This document shows positions 1-6,001 of a DNA stretch of 9,862 nt, piece by piece (the first letter of the stretch is position 1; every line of letters begins with the position of its first letter). The stretch is from Chloroflexota bacterium (GTDB lineage: Bacteria; Chloroflexota; Dormibacteria; CF-121): contig VBFX01000223.1 of assembly GCA_005889395.1 (NCBI GenBank), positions 1 to 9,862 of the forward strand. Direction: 5' to 3'. Both the position numbers and the translations under genes were made by a program. Below the pieces are notes generated by a model, which made no database searches, had not been told where the DNA came from, and was given only the letters and a program-made list of their open reading frames with translations.

Positions 1-1
1 G

Positions 2-250
2 AACGAGACCTCGACTTCTGGCGCCGCCGGGAGCAGCGGGAGTGAGAACGCCGCCACCGCGAACGAGACCTCGACTTCTGCCGCCGCCGGGAGCAGCGGG
101 AGTGAGAACGGCGCCGCGACCGCGAACGAGACTTCGACTTCTGCCGCCGCCGGGAGCAGCGGGAGTGAGAACGGTGCCGCGACCGCGAACGAGACTTCGA
201 CTTCTGCCGCCGCCGGGAGCAGCGGCAGCGGGAACGGCGCGGCCACAGTG
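2..250 (+). repeat. Four tandem ~63-bp coding repeats
   Basis: Units begin at 2, 62, 125 and 188, each starting AACGAGAC. The first is 60 bp and the others 63 bp; the 3-nt difference removes one Gly/Ala codon, so the reading frame is kept. Copies differ at only a few positions, including synonymous ones (ACC/ACT, GGC/GGT). Each encodes a unit close to NETSTSAAAGSSGSENGA plus a short Ala/Thr tail. From 251 on the period shrinks to irregular 33-48 bp spacings and only the T-E-T core persists, which suggests recent expansion at the 5' side and older decayed copies toward the anchor. Confidence 0.9.
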
Positions 251-631
251 ACCGAGACGTCGACATCGGCCGGCGCAGCCAGCACCGTTAACGAGACCTC
301 GGGCACCGCTGGCGCCACGATCACAGAAACGACGGCGTCGGCAGGTGGCGCGGCTGCGGGCGGCACGGTAACCGAGACCGCAGGCACTGTAGGCGCCGCG
401 GGGGCCACCGTCAACGAAACGACCACCGGAGGCGCTGGGGGCGTTACGACCAGCGGCGGGACGAGCGGCGCAGCCGCCGCCGGGCAGCTGGCAACCACGG
501 GCGGAGGTGCGCACCAGGCCGGCGCGAGCGGGCCGGCGCCCGCTGCAGGTGGACTCCTGGCCGGGCTGATCGCACTGTTGACGGCGGCATGGTTGAAGCG
601 GAGGGAGCTCTTCGGTCGGTCGGCGCGATAG
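2..631 (+). CDS. Repeat-rich cell-wall-anchored surface protein, LAxTG sorting signal (5' partial)
   Basis: The frame is open from the window edge to TAG at 629-631, so the N-terminus lies outside. The visible 209 residues are almost entirely Ala, Gly, Ser and Thr with recurring [N/T]-E-T-[S/T] tetrads: first four near-identical 20-21-residue units, then progressively degenerate ones. The end is a classic sorting signal: LATTG at 488-502, a 15-residue linker, a hydrophobic stretch (GGLLAGLIALLTAAWL, 548-595) and a basic tail starting KRR. LAxTG is the motif known for class E sortases of high-GC Gram-positive bacteria, so I infer export, sortase cleavage between T and G, and attachment to the wall, with the repeats acting as a flexible, possibly glycosylated stalk. 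No sortase gene is in the window. The ligand or functional domain, if any, is in the unseen N-terminal part. Reading frame is secure because the repeats and anchor share it; function beyond surface display is unknown. Confidence 0.8.
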   Translation, partial: NETSTSGAAGSSGSENAATANETSTSAAAGSSGSENGAATANETSTSAAAGSSGSENGAATANETSTSAAAGSSGSGNGAATVTETSTSAGAASTVNETSGTAGATITETTASAGGAAAGGTVTETAGTVGAAGATVNETTTGGAGGVTTSGGTSGAAAAGQLATTGGGAHQAGASGPAPAAGGLLAGLIALLTAAWLKRRELFGRSAR

Positions 632-652
632 GAAGAATGAGGGCGTGCCGCC

Positions 653-2074
653 GTGCTGGATGTCAGGCGGCGGCACTCCATCAAACCGAGCCGGGCGCTG
701 CATACCGTAAGCTTCGATAGGGTCCCCATGCCCGTTAGCTACTCCACGATCAAGGCAGCTTCGGAACCCGAAGCCATCGCCGACCTGTTGGCCACGCGCG
801 TCATTGGCCCGGTCATGCCTTCGGTGGTGGTCAAGAAAGTTCGCCCCAAATCGGGACGGCGCTACGAGGCCCCGAGAGTTCTGTGGAACGTCTACGAAGC
901 TGAGCTGGAATTGTCCGGCGGAATCCCGGCCACGAGCTTGATCTGGACGAAGGCGTTCTTCACCAATGAAGGCTCTGAGGAATATCAACAGCGCATCAGA
1001 AAGTTGCTCGCCAGCCAGAACGGAAATCCACTCGATCCTCATGGATACGTCCAGTTCTTTTCCGACCTGAACCTGTTTCTGTTTTTCTTTCCCACCGACC
1101 CGGTGTTCCCCAAGATGGCCAATGTCTTTGATCCACAGGCCATGGCACCGATGCTCGCCAGGCACTTTCAGGATCTGCGCCCCGGAGTGCAAGTCGGATC
1201 GCTGAGCGCCACCCGGGTCAAATACCTTCCCGAAATCGCGTGCATCGTCCGGTACGACGCCGATGTCGGCGAGGAGGGACCGCTCACGATCTACGGAAAA
1301 CTCCAACACAGTAAACGCGGAGAAATGACGTACGAGGTGATGCGCGCGCTCTGGGACCTCCCGGCTCGCCAAGCCGGAGACCTGGTCGTCTCTCAACCGC
1401 TCGCCTACCACGCCGGCCACTCGCTTCTACTGCAGTCGGAGATCAAGGGCGATGAAATCAAGAGCGACCGGCACTCCGAAATCTTCATGGCGCAATGTGA
1501 GGCGGCCGGCCGCGCCATTGGGCACATTCACAATTCCGGCATCAACGTTGGCCAGCCCCACACCGCTGAGGTGGAAATCGAACGGCTGCAATCCCGGCTG
1601 GAGCAATTCAAGATGTCGGCGCCGCGAACCTTCTTCTTGCTGCGTGATCTCCTCAAACACATCGCGGTGAAGGCCGAAAAGGTTGCGCCCGAGGCTCCGG
1701 TTCCATCGCACGGGGACTACAAGTACAACCAGTTCCTCTATGACGGCGAGCGCTTCGGGATGATCGACGTCGAATATTTCGTCCAGGCCGAACCGAGCTT
1801 CGACCTGGGGAAATACTGTGGTCACCTGGTCCCTTCGAACCCGAAGGATTGGTCGGACAGCGCGCGTGCCGAGGAATGCCGTCGCGTCTTCCTCGACGCC
1901 TACCTCAGCGTGAGGCCGGGGTACAAGGGTGCTCGCTTCAGCCTCTACGAAGCCCTTTCGCTAGCGACTCGGGCGCTCGTCGTCGCCTGGTCGCAGCCGC
2001 GAAACTGGGAACACACCGCGGAGACGCTGGTCGCGATGGGATTCGAGCGTCTCAAGACTCGCTGGGGCGAGTAG
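653..2074 (+). CDS. APH/ChoK-fold phosphotransferase family protein
   Basis: A 473-residue protein of the aminoglycoside phosphotransferase/choline kinase superfamily, which transfers ATP phosphate to small hydroxylated substrates. The catalytic loop is HGDYKYNQFL (H353, D355) and the metal-binding aspartate is in IDVEYF (D372). In this superfamily the loop is usually HGDxxxxN; here Q360 occupies the Asn position, with N359 beside it. A candidate ATP-binding lysine is K216 in TIYGKLQ. The first ~190 residues resemble a second, degenerate N-lobe (compare APRVLWNVYEAEL with PEIACIVRYDAD), a layout reminiscent of maltokinase-like long forms. The substrate cannot be read from sequence. Start: GTG 653 has GAGGG 9 nt upstream (639-643), but ATG 728 has AGGG 5 nt upstream and removes a 25-residue Arg-rich segment without recognisable homology, so ATG 728 is a serious alternative. 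By eye, base composition is less GC-rich than the genes downstream. Confidence 0.75.
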   Translation: MLDVRRRHSIKPSRALHTVSFDRVPMPVSYSTIKAASEPEAIADLLATRVIGPVMPSVVVKKVRPKSGRRYEAPRVLWNVYEAELELSGGIPATSLIWTKAFFTNEGSEEYQQRIRKLLASQNGNPLDPHGYVQFFSDLNLFLFFFPTDPVFPKMANVFDPQAMAPMLARHFQDLRPGVQVGSLSATRVKYLPEIACIVRYDADVGEEGPLTIYGKLQHSKRGEMTYEVMRALWDLPARQAGDLVVSQPLAYHAGHSLLLQSEIKGDEIKSDRHSEIFMAQCEAAGRAIGHIHNSGINVGQPHTAEVEIERLQSRLEQFKMSAPRTFFLLRDLLKHIAVKAEKVAPEAPVPSHGDYKYNQFLYDGERFGMIDVEYFVQAEPSFDLGKYCGHLVPSNPKDWSDSARAEECRRVFLDAYLSVRPGYKGARFSLYEALSLATRALVVAWSQPRNWEHTAETLVAMGFERLKTRWGE

Positions 2075-2101
2075 GCACCAACCTCGTCGCAGCCGTTGCC
2101 T

Positions 2102-2110
2102 TGCTAGCAT
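2102..2110 (+). promoter_or_regulatory. Possible extended -10 promoter for tRNA-Glu
   Basis: TGCTAGCAT reads as an extended -10 element (TGn followed by TAGCAT, 4 of 6 matches to TATAAT). It lies 13 nt before the mature tRNA 5' end, leaving room for a short leader. No convincing -35 hexamer sits 16-18 nt upstream, where the sequence is CCTCGTC-like. Weak call from pattern only. Confidence 0.3.
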
Positions 2111-2123
2111 GAACCTCGATCGC

Positions 2124-2195
2124 GCCCCCATCGTCTAGCGGCTAGGACGTGGCCCTTTCAAGGCCAAAACGGCGGTTCGATTCCGCCTGGGGGTA
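2124..2195 (+). tRNA. tRNA-Glu (anticodon TTC)
   Basis: A full cloverleaf can be folded by hand. The acceptor stem is GCCCCCA (2124-2130) with TGGGGGT (2188-2194), including a G1:U72 wobble, and the discriminator is A2195. The D stem is GTCT/GGAC (2133-2136 with 2145-2148). The anticodon stem is TGGCC/GGCCA (2150-2154 with 2162-2166), with loop CTTTCAA and anticodon TTC at 2157-2159. The T stem is GGCGG/CCGCC around the loop TTCGATT. The 3' CCA is not encoded (AAT follows), so it must be added by CCA nucleotidyltransferase. It reads GAA and, by wobble, GAG codons. Confidence 0.96.
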
Positions 2196-2224
2196 AATCT
2201 CAGGCAGCGTCGAGGTGAGTTCAC

Positions 2225-2230
2225 GGGAGG
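2225..2230 (+). promoter_or_regulatory. Shine-Dalgarno fixing the start of the next gene
   Basis: GGGAGG lies 7 nt before ATG 2238 but only 1 nt before the in-frame GTG 2232. The spacing selects the ATG as the real start, removing two residues from the longest open frame. Confidence 0.75.
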
Positions 2231-2237
2231 TGTGCCG

Positions 2238-2576
2238 ATGTACGGGACGATCATGCGGGCGAAGATCAAGCAAGGTCAGCAGGACGCGTTTCGCCGCTAT
2301 GCCCAGCAGCAGGGAGGCCCGGATGCCGCCTCCGGGTGGGTCTCGAGTGAGTTCGCGGTCGAGGACAAGGACCCCAACCGGATCATTGGGATCATTCGAT
2401 TCAAGGACAAGGAGAGTTACGTCAAGAACGCGAATGCTCCCCGAACCAACGACAGCTACAACCAGATGCTGAAGTTCTTTGAAGCGCCTCCGGAGTGGAT
2501 CGATGTCAACTACGTGGCATACCAGGGCGAGCCGCTCAAGGAATATATGACTGCCGGAGCTACGCCTACGAGCTGA
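2238..2576 (+). CDS. Small ABM-like dimeric alpha/beta-barrel protein
   Basis: A 112-residue protein starting MYGTIMRAKIKQGQ, then an amphipathic helix (QDAFRRYAQQQ), a strand with GWVSSEFAVEDK, a strand IIGIIRFKDKESYVKN, and a helix ending in NQMLKFFEAPPEW. This order of strand, helix, strand, strand, helix with a 'KxGq' turn after the first strand is typical of the ferredoxin-like dimeric alpha/beta-barrel superfamily (antibiotic biosynthesis monooxygenase-like and related proteins). No catalytic residues or cofactor motif can be assigned, so a monooxygenase role should not be assumed; many members are of unknown function. It is expected to be cytosolic (no signal peptide or membrane segment). 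It follows tRNA-Glu by 42 nt and may be read through from the same promoter. Confidence 0.7.
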   Translation: MYGTIMRAKIKQGQQDAFRRYAQQQGGPDAASGWVSSEFAVEDKDPNRIIGIIRFKDKESYVKNANAPRTNDSYNQMLKFFEAPPEWIDVNYVAYQGEPLKEYMTAGATPTS

Positions 2577-2637
2577 GGCGCGGCTGCTGAGCTGAGATCG
2601 CGGGTTTAGGCTTCGGCAAAAGCTGGTACACTTGTTC

Positions 2638-2662
2638 GCGACCTCCCAAATTTCGAGGTCGC
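2638..2662 (+). terminator. Hairpin, possible terminator or leader structure
   Basis: A perfect 8-bp inverted repeat, GCGACCTC (2638-2645) and GAGGTCGC (2655-2662), encloses a 9-nt loop CCAAATTTC. There is no U-tract after it, so an intrinsic terminator of the E. coli type is doubtful. A U-less terminator for the gene ending at 2576, an operator dyad, or a stabilising structure in the helicase leader are all possible. Confidence 0.45.
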
Positions 2663-2740
2663 CCGCTCTCGGTTCTCCTCCCCGTTCCTAAACGGTGTCC
2701 TGAAGATCGCGGTCAATACAAAGATAGGTAGAGGGGACCG

Positions 2741-2745
2741 AGGAG
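2741..2745 (+). promoter_or_regulatory. Shine-Dalgarno for the TTG-started helicase
   Basis: AGGAG lies 7 nt before TTG 2753 and no ATG or GTG nearby has a comparable site, so it decides the rare TTG start. The SD sits in the loop of a potential 6-bp hairpin formed by AGAGGG (2730-2735) and CCCTCT (2748-2753), whose 3' arm covers the first base of the start codon. Confidence 0.7.
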
Positions 2746-2752
2746 TACCCTC

Positions 2753-3970
2753 TTGACCACGACGTTTGCTGACCTGGGCGTTAACGCCCACCTACTGACC
2801 GCCCTCGCCAAAAACTCGATCGATACCCCCGTGACCGTCCAGGTCGAAGCGATCCCGCCCCTGCTTCGCGGCCGCGATGTCGTCATCCAGGCGCCCACCG
2901 GCTCCGGGAAGACGCTCGCCTTCATCCTTCCGATCGTGGAGCGGCTGATTGCCGTCAAGGGACCCGGCCCGCGGGCACTGGTGGTCACGCCCACGCGCGA
3001 GCTCGCCATCCAGGTCGACCGCGTGTTCCAATCCCTGGCCACCAACCTGAAATCCGCCCTCGTCTATGGTGGCGTCGGCTACGCCACCCAGGAACAGGCC
3101 CTGCGGAGTGGCGTCGATCTCGTGATCGGGACGCCGGGCCGCCTCCTCGACATGGTCTCGCGGCGCCGCCTGTCGTTGAGCCGGGTCCAGCTCCTCGTGC
3201 TCGACGAGGGTGACGAGATGCTCGATGCCGGCTTCGCGCCGGACGTGGAGCGCATTATCGAGCTGACCTACCAACCCCAGATGGCGCTGGCATCGGCCAC
3301 AATGCCCGATTGGGTCAGCCGCATGATCCAGCGTCACCTCGACGACCCGGTCCGCATCATCGTCGCCGCGCCGGCCGAGGAGACCCTGGAGCACGGGCTC
3401 TTGCGGGTCGCGCGAGCGGAAAAGCTGCGCACGCTCAGCAAGCTGCTGCAGCGGCACCGCGGTTCCGCGATCGTCTTCGGCCGCACCAAGCACGGCGTTC
3501 GCAAGCTGAGTCGCGATCTGCGCAACCTCGGCCATGACAGCGCCGATCTGCAGGGTAACCTCTCGCAGAACGTCCGGGACCGCACTATGGATGCCTTCCG
3601 CGGACTCCGGACCAACGTGCTGGTCGCCACAAACGTCGCCGCCCGCGGTCTCGACATCAGCCACGTCGATCTGGTGATCAACTACGACCTCCCGGATTCG
3701 CCGCAGTGGCTCACCCATCGCGTCGGCCGAACGGCCCGCATGGGTGTCAAGGGCCGTGCCCTGACCTTCGTGACGCCGGAAGACGAGGCCGCCTGGCGCA
3801 CGCTCCGTCGCCAGGGCGCGCCCGCCCTGCCGGTACCGCCCGTCCCGGCCAATCGTGGAATCGGCGTCGTCGTCCTCGCGGGCGCGGGCCCTATCGATCC
3901 GACCAGCGGCCCGCCTCGGCTGGCGCTTAATCTAAGCACCAGGGGACAAACCAACAGCGGGGTGAGCTGA
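2753..3970 (+). CDS. DEAD-box-family ATP-dependent RNA helicase (DEGD motif II)
   Basis: A 405-residue two-RecA-domain helicase that unwinds short RNA duplexes or remodels ribonucleoprotein with ATP. Motifs in order: Q-motif region (TTFADLG ... VTVQVEAIP), Walker A APTGSGKT (47-54), PTREL (motif Ia), TPGR (Ib), motif II D151-E152-G153-D154, SAT (181-183), motif IV AIVFGRTK, motif V ARGLDI, and motif VI HRVGRTAR (322-329). All are canonical except motif II, where the usual Ala is Gly; the catalytic Asp and Glu remain. The 60-residue tail after RecA2 is Pro/Gly-rich and lacks the basic or RGG extension or the DbpA-type RNA-binding domain found in several bacterial paralogues, so the rRNA or mRNA target is not predictable. 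It starts at TTG with a good SD. It overlaps the transketolase by 1 nt (TGATG), which indicates translational coupling. Confidence 0.93.
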   Translation: MTTTFADLGVNAHLLTALAKNSIDTPVTVQVEAIPPLLRGRDVVIQAPTGSGKTLAFILPIVERLIAVKGPGPRALVVTPTRELAIQVDRVFQSLATNLKSALVYGGVGYATQEQALRSGVDLVIGTPGRLLDMVSRRRLSLSRVQLLVLDEGDEMLDAGFAPDVERIIELTYQPQMALASATMPDWVSRMIQRHLDDPVRIIVAAPAEETLEHGLLRVARAEKLRTLSKLLQRHRGSAIVFGRTKHGVRKLSRDLRNLGHDSADLQGNLSQNVRDRTMDAFRGLRTNVLVATNVAARGLDISHVDLVINYDLPDSPQWLTHRVGRTARMGVKGRALTFVTPEDEAAWRTLRRQGAPALPVPPVPANRGIGVVVLAGAGPIDPTSGPPRLALNLSTRGQTNSGVS

Positions 3971-5745
3971 TGGCAAAGAGCTCGGTCAGCGAGGTGCACA
4001 CAACCCAGGGCCTGGATTTCATCCGGGAATTGGGGCAGCAATTGCGAGTCGATAGCATCCGCGCCAGCACCGCGGCCGGCTCGGGCCATCCCACCTCGTC
4101 GATGTCGGCGGCGGACCTGATGGCGGTCCTGATCACCCGCTACTTCCATTACGACTGGAACGACCCGACGCAGCCCAACAACGACCACCTGATCTTCTCT
4201 AAGGGTCACGCCTCGCCATTGCTCTATTCCATCTTCAAAGCGGTCGGCGTCGTCAGCGACGACGAGCTCCTTACCTTCCGCAAGTTCGGGTCCCGGCTCG
4301 AGGGACATCCCACCCCCATCTTGCCCTGGGTCGATGTCGCCACCGGATCGCTCGGCCAGGGGCTGCCCATCGCGGTGGGCGTGGCGCTCGCCGGTCGCAA
4401 GCTCGACCAGCTCCCGTACCACGTCTGGACCCTGACCGGCGACAGCGAGCTGGCCGAGGGATCGATCTGGGAGGGGCTCGACAAGGCGGGCTACTACGGA
4501 CTCTCGAATTTCACCGCCATCTTCGACATCAACCGCCTTGGCCAGCGCGGGCCGACCGAATACGAGTGGGAGACCGACGTCTACCGTGACCGCGTCCAGG
4601 CCTTCGGTTGCCGGGCGATCGTCATCGACGGTCACGATCTGGAGCAGATCGACCAGGCGCTGGGGCAGGCACGCGAGGCCACCGCCAAACCGACCGTCGT
4701 GATCGCGCGCACGATCAAGGGCAAGGGCTTCAGCGAGATCGAGAACAAGGACAACTGGCACGGCAAGGCGTTGCCCACCGACATGGCGGAGCGCGCCATC
4801 ACCGAGCTGGGCGGCGTGCGCCATCTGCGTGTCGACGGGCTGAAACCGGAGCCCGGTGAACCGGCGATCAAGGACGCCCGGGTTGAGATCACGGTCCCAA
4901 CCTATAAGAAAGGCGACAAGGTGGCGACCCGCAAGGCGTACGGGGATGCGCTCAAGGCGCTGGGGTCCCGTCCGCGGGTGGTCGCCATGGACGGGGAGGT
5001 CAGCAACTCGACGTTCGCCGAGGAGTTCGCCAGAGCGTACCCGGACCGCTACTTCGAGATCTTCATCGCCGAGCAGCAACTGGTCGCGACCGCCGTCGGG
5101 ATGAGCGTGCGCCACTACATCCCATTCGCGTCGACCTTCGCCGCCTTCTTCAGCCGGGCGTATGACTTCATCCGCATGGCGGCGATCTCGCAGGCGAACA
5201 TCCGGCTCTCCGGCTCGCACGCCGGCGTCGAGATCGGCGAGGATGGTCCCTCGCAGATGGCGCTCGAGGACCTGGCGATGATGCGGGCGATCCACGGCTC
5301 GACGGTCCTCTATCCATCGGACGCCACCTCGGCCGCCTCGCTCGTCGTCGCAATGGCCGACCATCCGGGGATCAGCTATCTCCGCACCACCCGGGGCGCC
5401 TATCCGGTGCTGTATGACGCCGGCACCAGGTTCCCCATCGGCGGCTCCAAGCTGGTCCGCAGCGACCCGAACGACCGGGTCGTCCTGGTCGGAGCCGGCG
5501 TGACCGTGCAGGAGGCGGCGGCCCTCACGCGTGGGCGCCTGGTGGTCGTCGAAGACCACTACCCGGAGGGCGGCGTCGGCGCCGCCGTGATGGAGGCTCT
5601 GGCGTCGGACATGGATCCGCCGCGGATCGTGCATCTCGCGGTCCGGGGACTCCCGGGCTCGGGAAAACCGGCGGAGCTGATGGACAAAGCGGAGATCTCG
5701 GCGCGCCACATCGTGGCGGCCGCTCGGCGACTCTACGGAATATAG
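3970..5745 (+). CDS. tkt: Transketolase, single-chain mammalian-like type, with apparent C-domain gap
   Basis: 591 residues; the ThDP- and Mg-dependent enzyme moves two-carbon ketol units between pentose-phosphate-pathway sugars in the cytosol. The N-terminal ThDP domain shows GSGHPTS, SKGHASP and LEGHPTP histidines and the cofactor motif G157-D158-S159 ... N188 (third residue Ser rather than Gly). The central Pyr domain has the catalytic Glu E368 in IAEQQ, then FASTFAAFFSRA and GEDGPSQMALEDLAM, all strongly like animal TKT. In the C-terminal domain GAGVTVQEA runs almost directly into TRGRLVVVEDHY. From memory, homologues carry about 33 further residues there (a helix plus the 'V.D.F.IKP.D' strand), and total length is about 32 below human TKT. 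This looks like an in-frame deletion or an assembly collapse near 5515-5530. All catalytic residues are retained. It starts at ATG 3970, 1 nt overlapped with the helicase, with GGGGTGAG just upstream. Confidence 0.93.
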   Translation: MAKSSVSEVHTTQGLDFIRELGQQLRVDSIRASTAAGSGHPTSSMSAADLMAVLITRYFHYDWNDPTQPNNDHLIFSKGHASPLLYSIFKAVGVVSDDELLTFRKFGSRLEGHPTPILPWVDVATGSLGQGLPIAVGVALAGRKLDQLPYHVWTLTGDSELAEGSIWEGLDKAGYYGLSNFTAIFDINRLGQRGPTEYEWETDVYRDRVQAFGCRAIVIDGHDLEQIDQALGQAREATAKPTVVIARTIKGKGFSEIENKDNWHGKALPTDMAERAITELGGVRHLRVDGLKPEPGEPAIKDARVEITVPTYKKGDKVATRKAYGDALKALGSRPRVVAMDGEVSNSTFAEEFARAYPDRYFEIFIAEQQLVATAVGMSVRHYIPFASTFAAFFSRAYDFIRMAAISQANIRLSGSHAGVEIGEDGPSQMALEDLAMMRAIHGSTVLYPSDATSAASLVVAMADHPGISYLRTTRGAYPVLYDAGTRFPIGGSKLVRSDPNDRVVLVGAGVTVQEAAALTRGRLVVVEDHYPEGGVGAAVMEALASDMDPPRIVHLAVRGLPGSGKPAELMDKAEISARHIVAAARRLYGI

Positions 5746-5749
5746 GAGG
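5744..5749 (+). promoter_or_regulatory. Perfect SD overlapping the transketolase stop codon
   Basis: AGGAGG overlaps the last two bases of the transketolase TAG and lies 6 nt before the dodecin ATG 5756. This argues for co-transcription and strong, possibly coupled, dodecin translation. An out-of-frame ATG at 5751 is too close to the SD to be used. Confidence 0.8.
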
Positions 5750-5755
5750 GATGGC

Positions 5756-5989
5756 ATGGCCGTTCTGAAAATCCTGGAGCTGGTGGGGACCTCGAAAGAA
5801 AGCTGGAGCGACGCGGCCCGCGAAGCGGTCAACGAGGCCGCCAAGACCGTACGTGGCATCGAAACGGTCGAGGTGGTGCACTCGAAGGCGGTCGTCCAGA
5901 ACAACCGCCTGACGGAGTACCAGGTACAGGTCCGGATCGGCTTCCGCATCGAGCGAGCCATCGGCAGCGCCTCCAAGAAAAAGGCGTAG
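5756..5989 (+). CDS. Dodecin family protein, variant without the flavin-stacking Trp
   Basis: 77 residues, the usual dodecin length. The order is strand LKILELVGTS, amphipathic helix ESWSDAAREAVNEAAKTV, then two long strands (VEVVHSKAVVQ and YQVQVRIGFRIE). Dodecins assemble into hollow dodecamers that bind and buffer flavins such as riboflavin, FMN or FAD. In the characterised haloarchaeal and actinobacterial proteins a Trp precedes the VEV/FEV strand (xxWFEV) and sandwiches the isoalloxazine ring. Here that position is T37 (GIETVEVV), while the following Gln-containing strand (EYQVQV) is kept. A Trp-less subgroup is known to me from other bacteria, so the fold call is safe, but flavin binding is not assured. 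Preceded by a perfect SD; 10 nt after the transketolase and 12 nt before the next gene. Confidence 0.9.
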   Translation: MAVLKILELVGTSKESWSDAAREAVNEAAKTVRGIETVEVVHSKAVVQNNRLTEYQVQVRIGFRIERAIGSASKKKA

Positions 5990-6001
5990 GGCGCCGCCGC
6001 G

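Larger units (their letters stand above)
2577..2752 (+). other. Non-coding leader region upstream of the helicase operon
   Basis: These 176 nt hold no credible gene; the short minus-strand frame crossing it has no SD or recognisable product. The region is rich in short inverted repeats: GCGACCTC/GAGGTCGC, CCGTT/AACGG (2682-2686 with 2691-2695) and AGAGGG/CCCTCT around the helicase SD. It probably carries the terminator or attenuator of the upstream gene and the promoter of the helicase operon. I could not identify a convincing -35/-10 pair. Confidence 0.5.

Noticed and set aside
1..250. Tandem repeats as a CRISPR array
   Set aside because: Units are contiguous with no unique spacers, multiples of three in length, and encode a continuous protein.
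42..251. Pro/Arg-rich small plus-strand frame over the tandem repeats
   Set aside because: Alternative frame of the repeats; the frame leading into the LATTG anchor is the coding one.
2124..2195. tRNA-Glu as an integration site for a mobile element
   Set aside because: No integrase, no repeat of the tRNA 3' end elsewhere in the window, and housekeeping-type genes downstream.
2792..3718. 308-codon minus-strand frame opposite the helicase
   Set aside because: Shadow of the DEAD-box gene; no domain and no SD, and all helicase motifs are on the plus strand.
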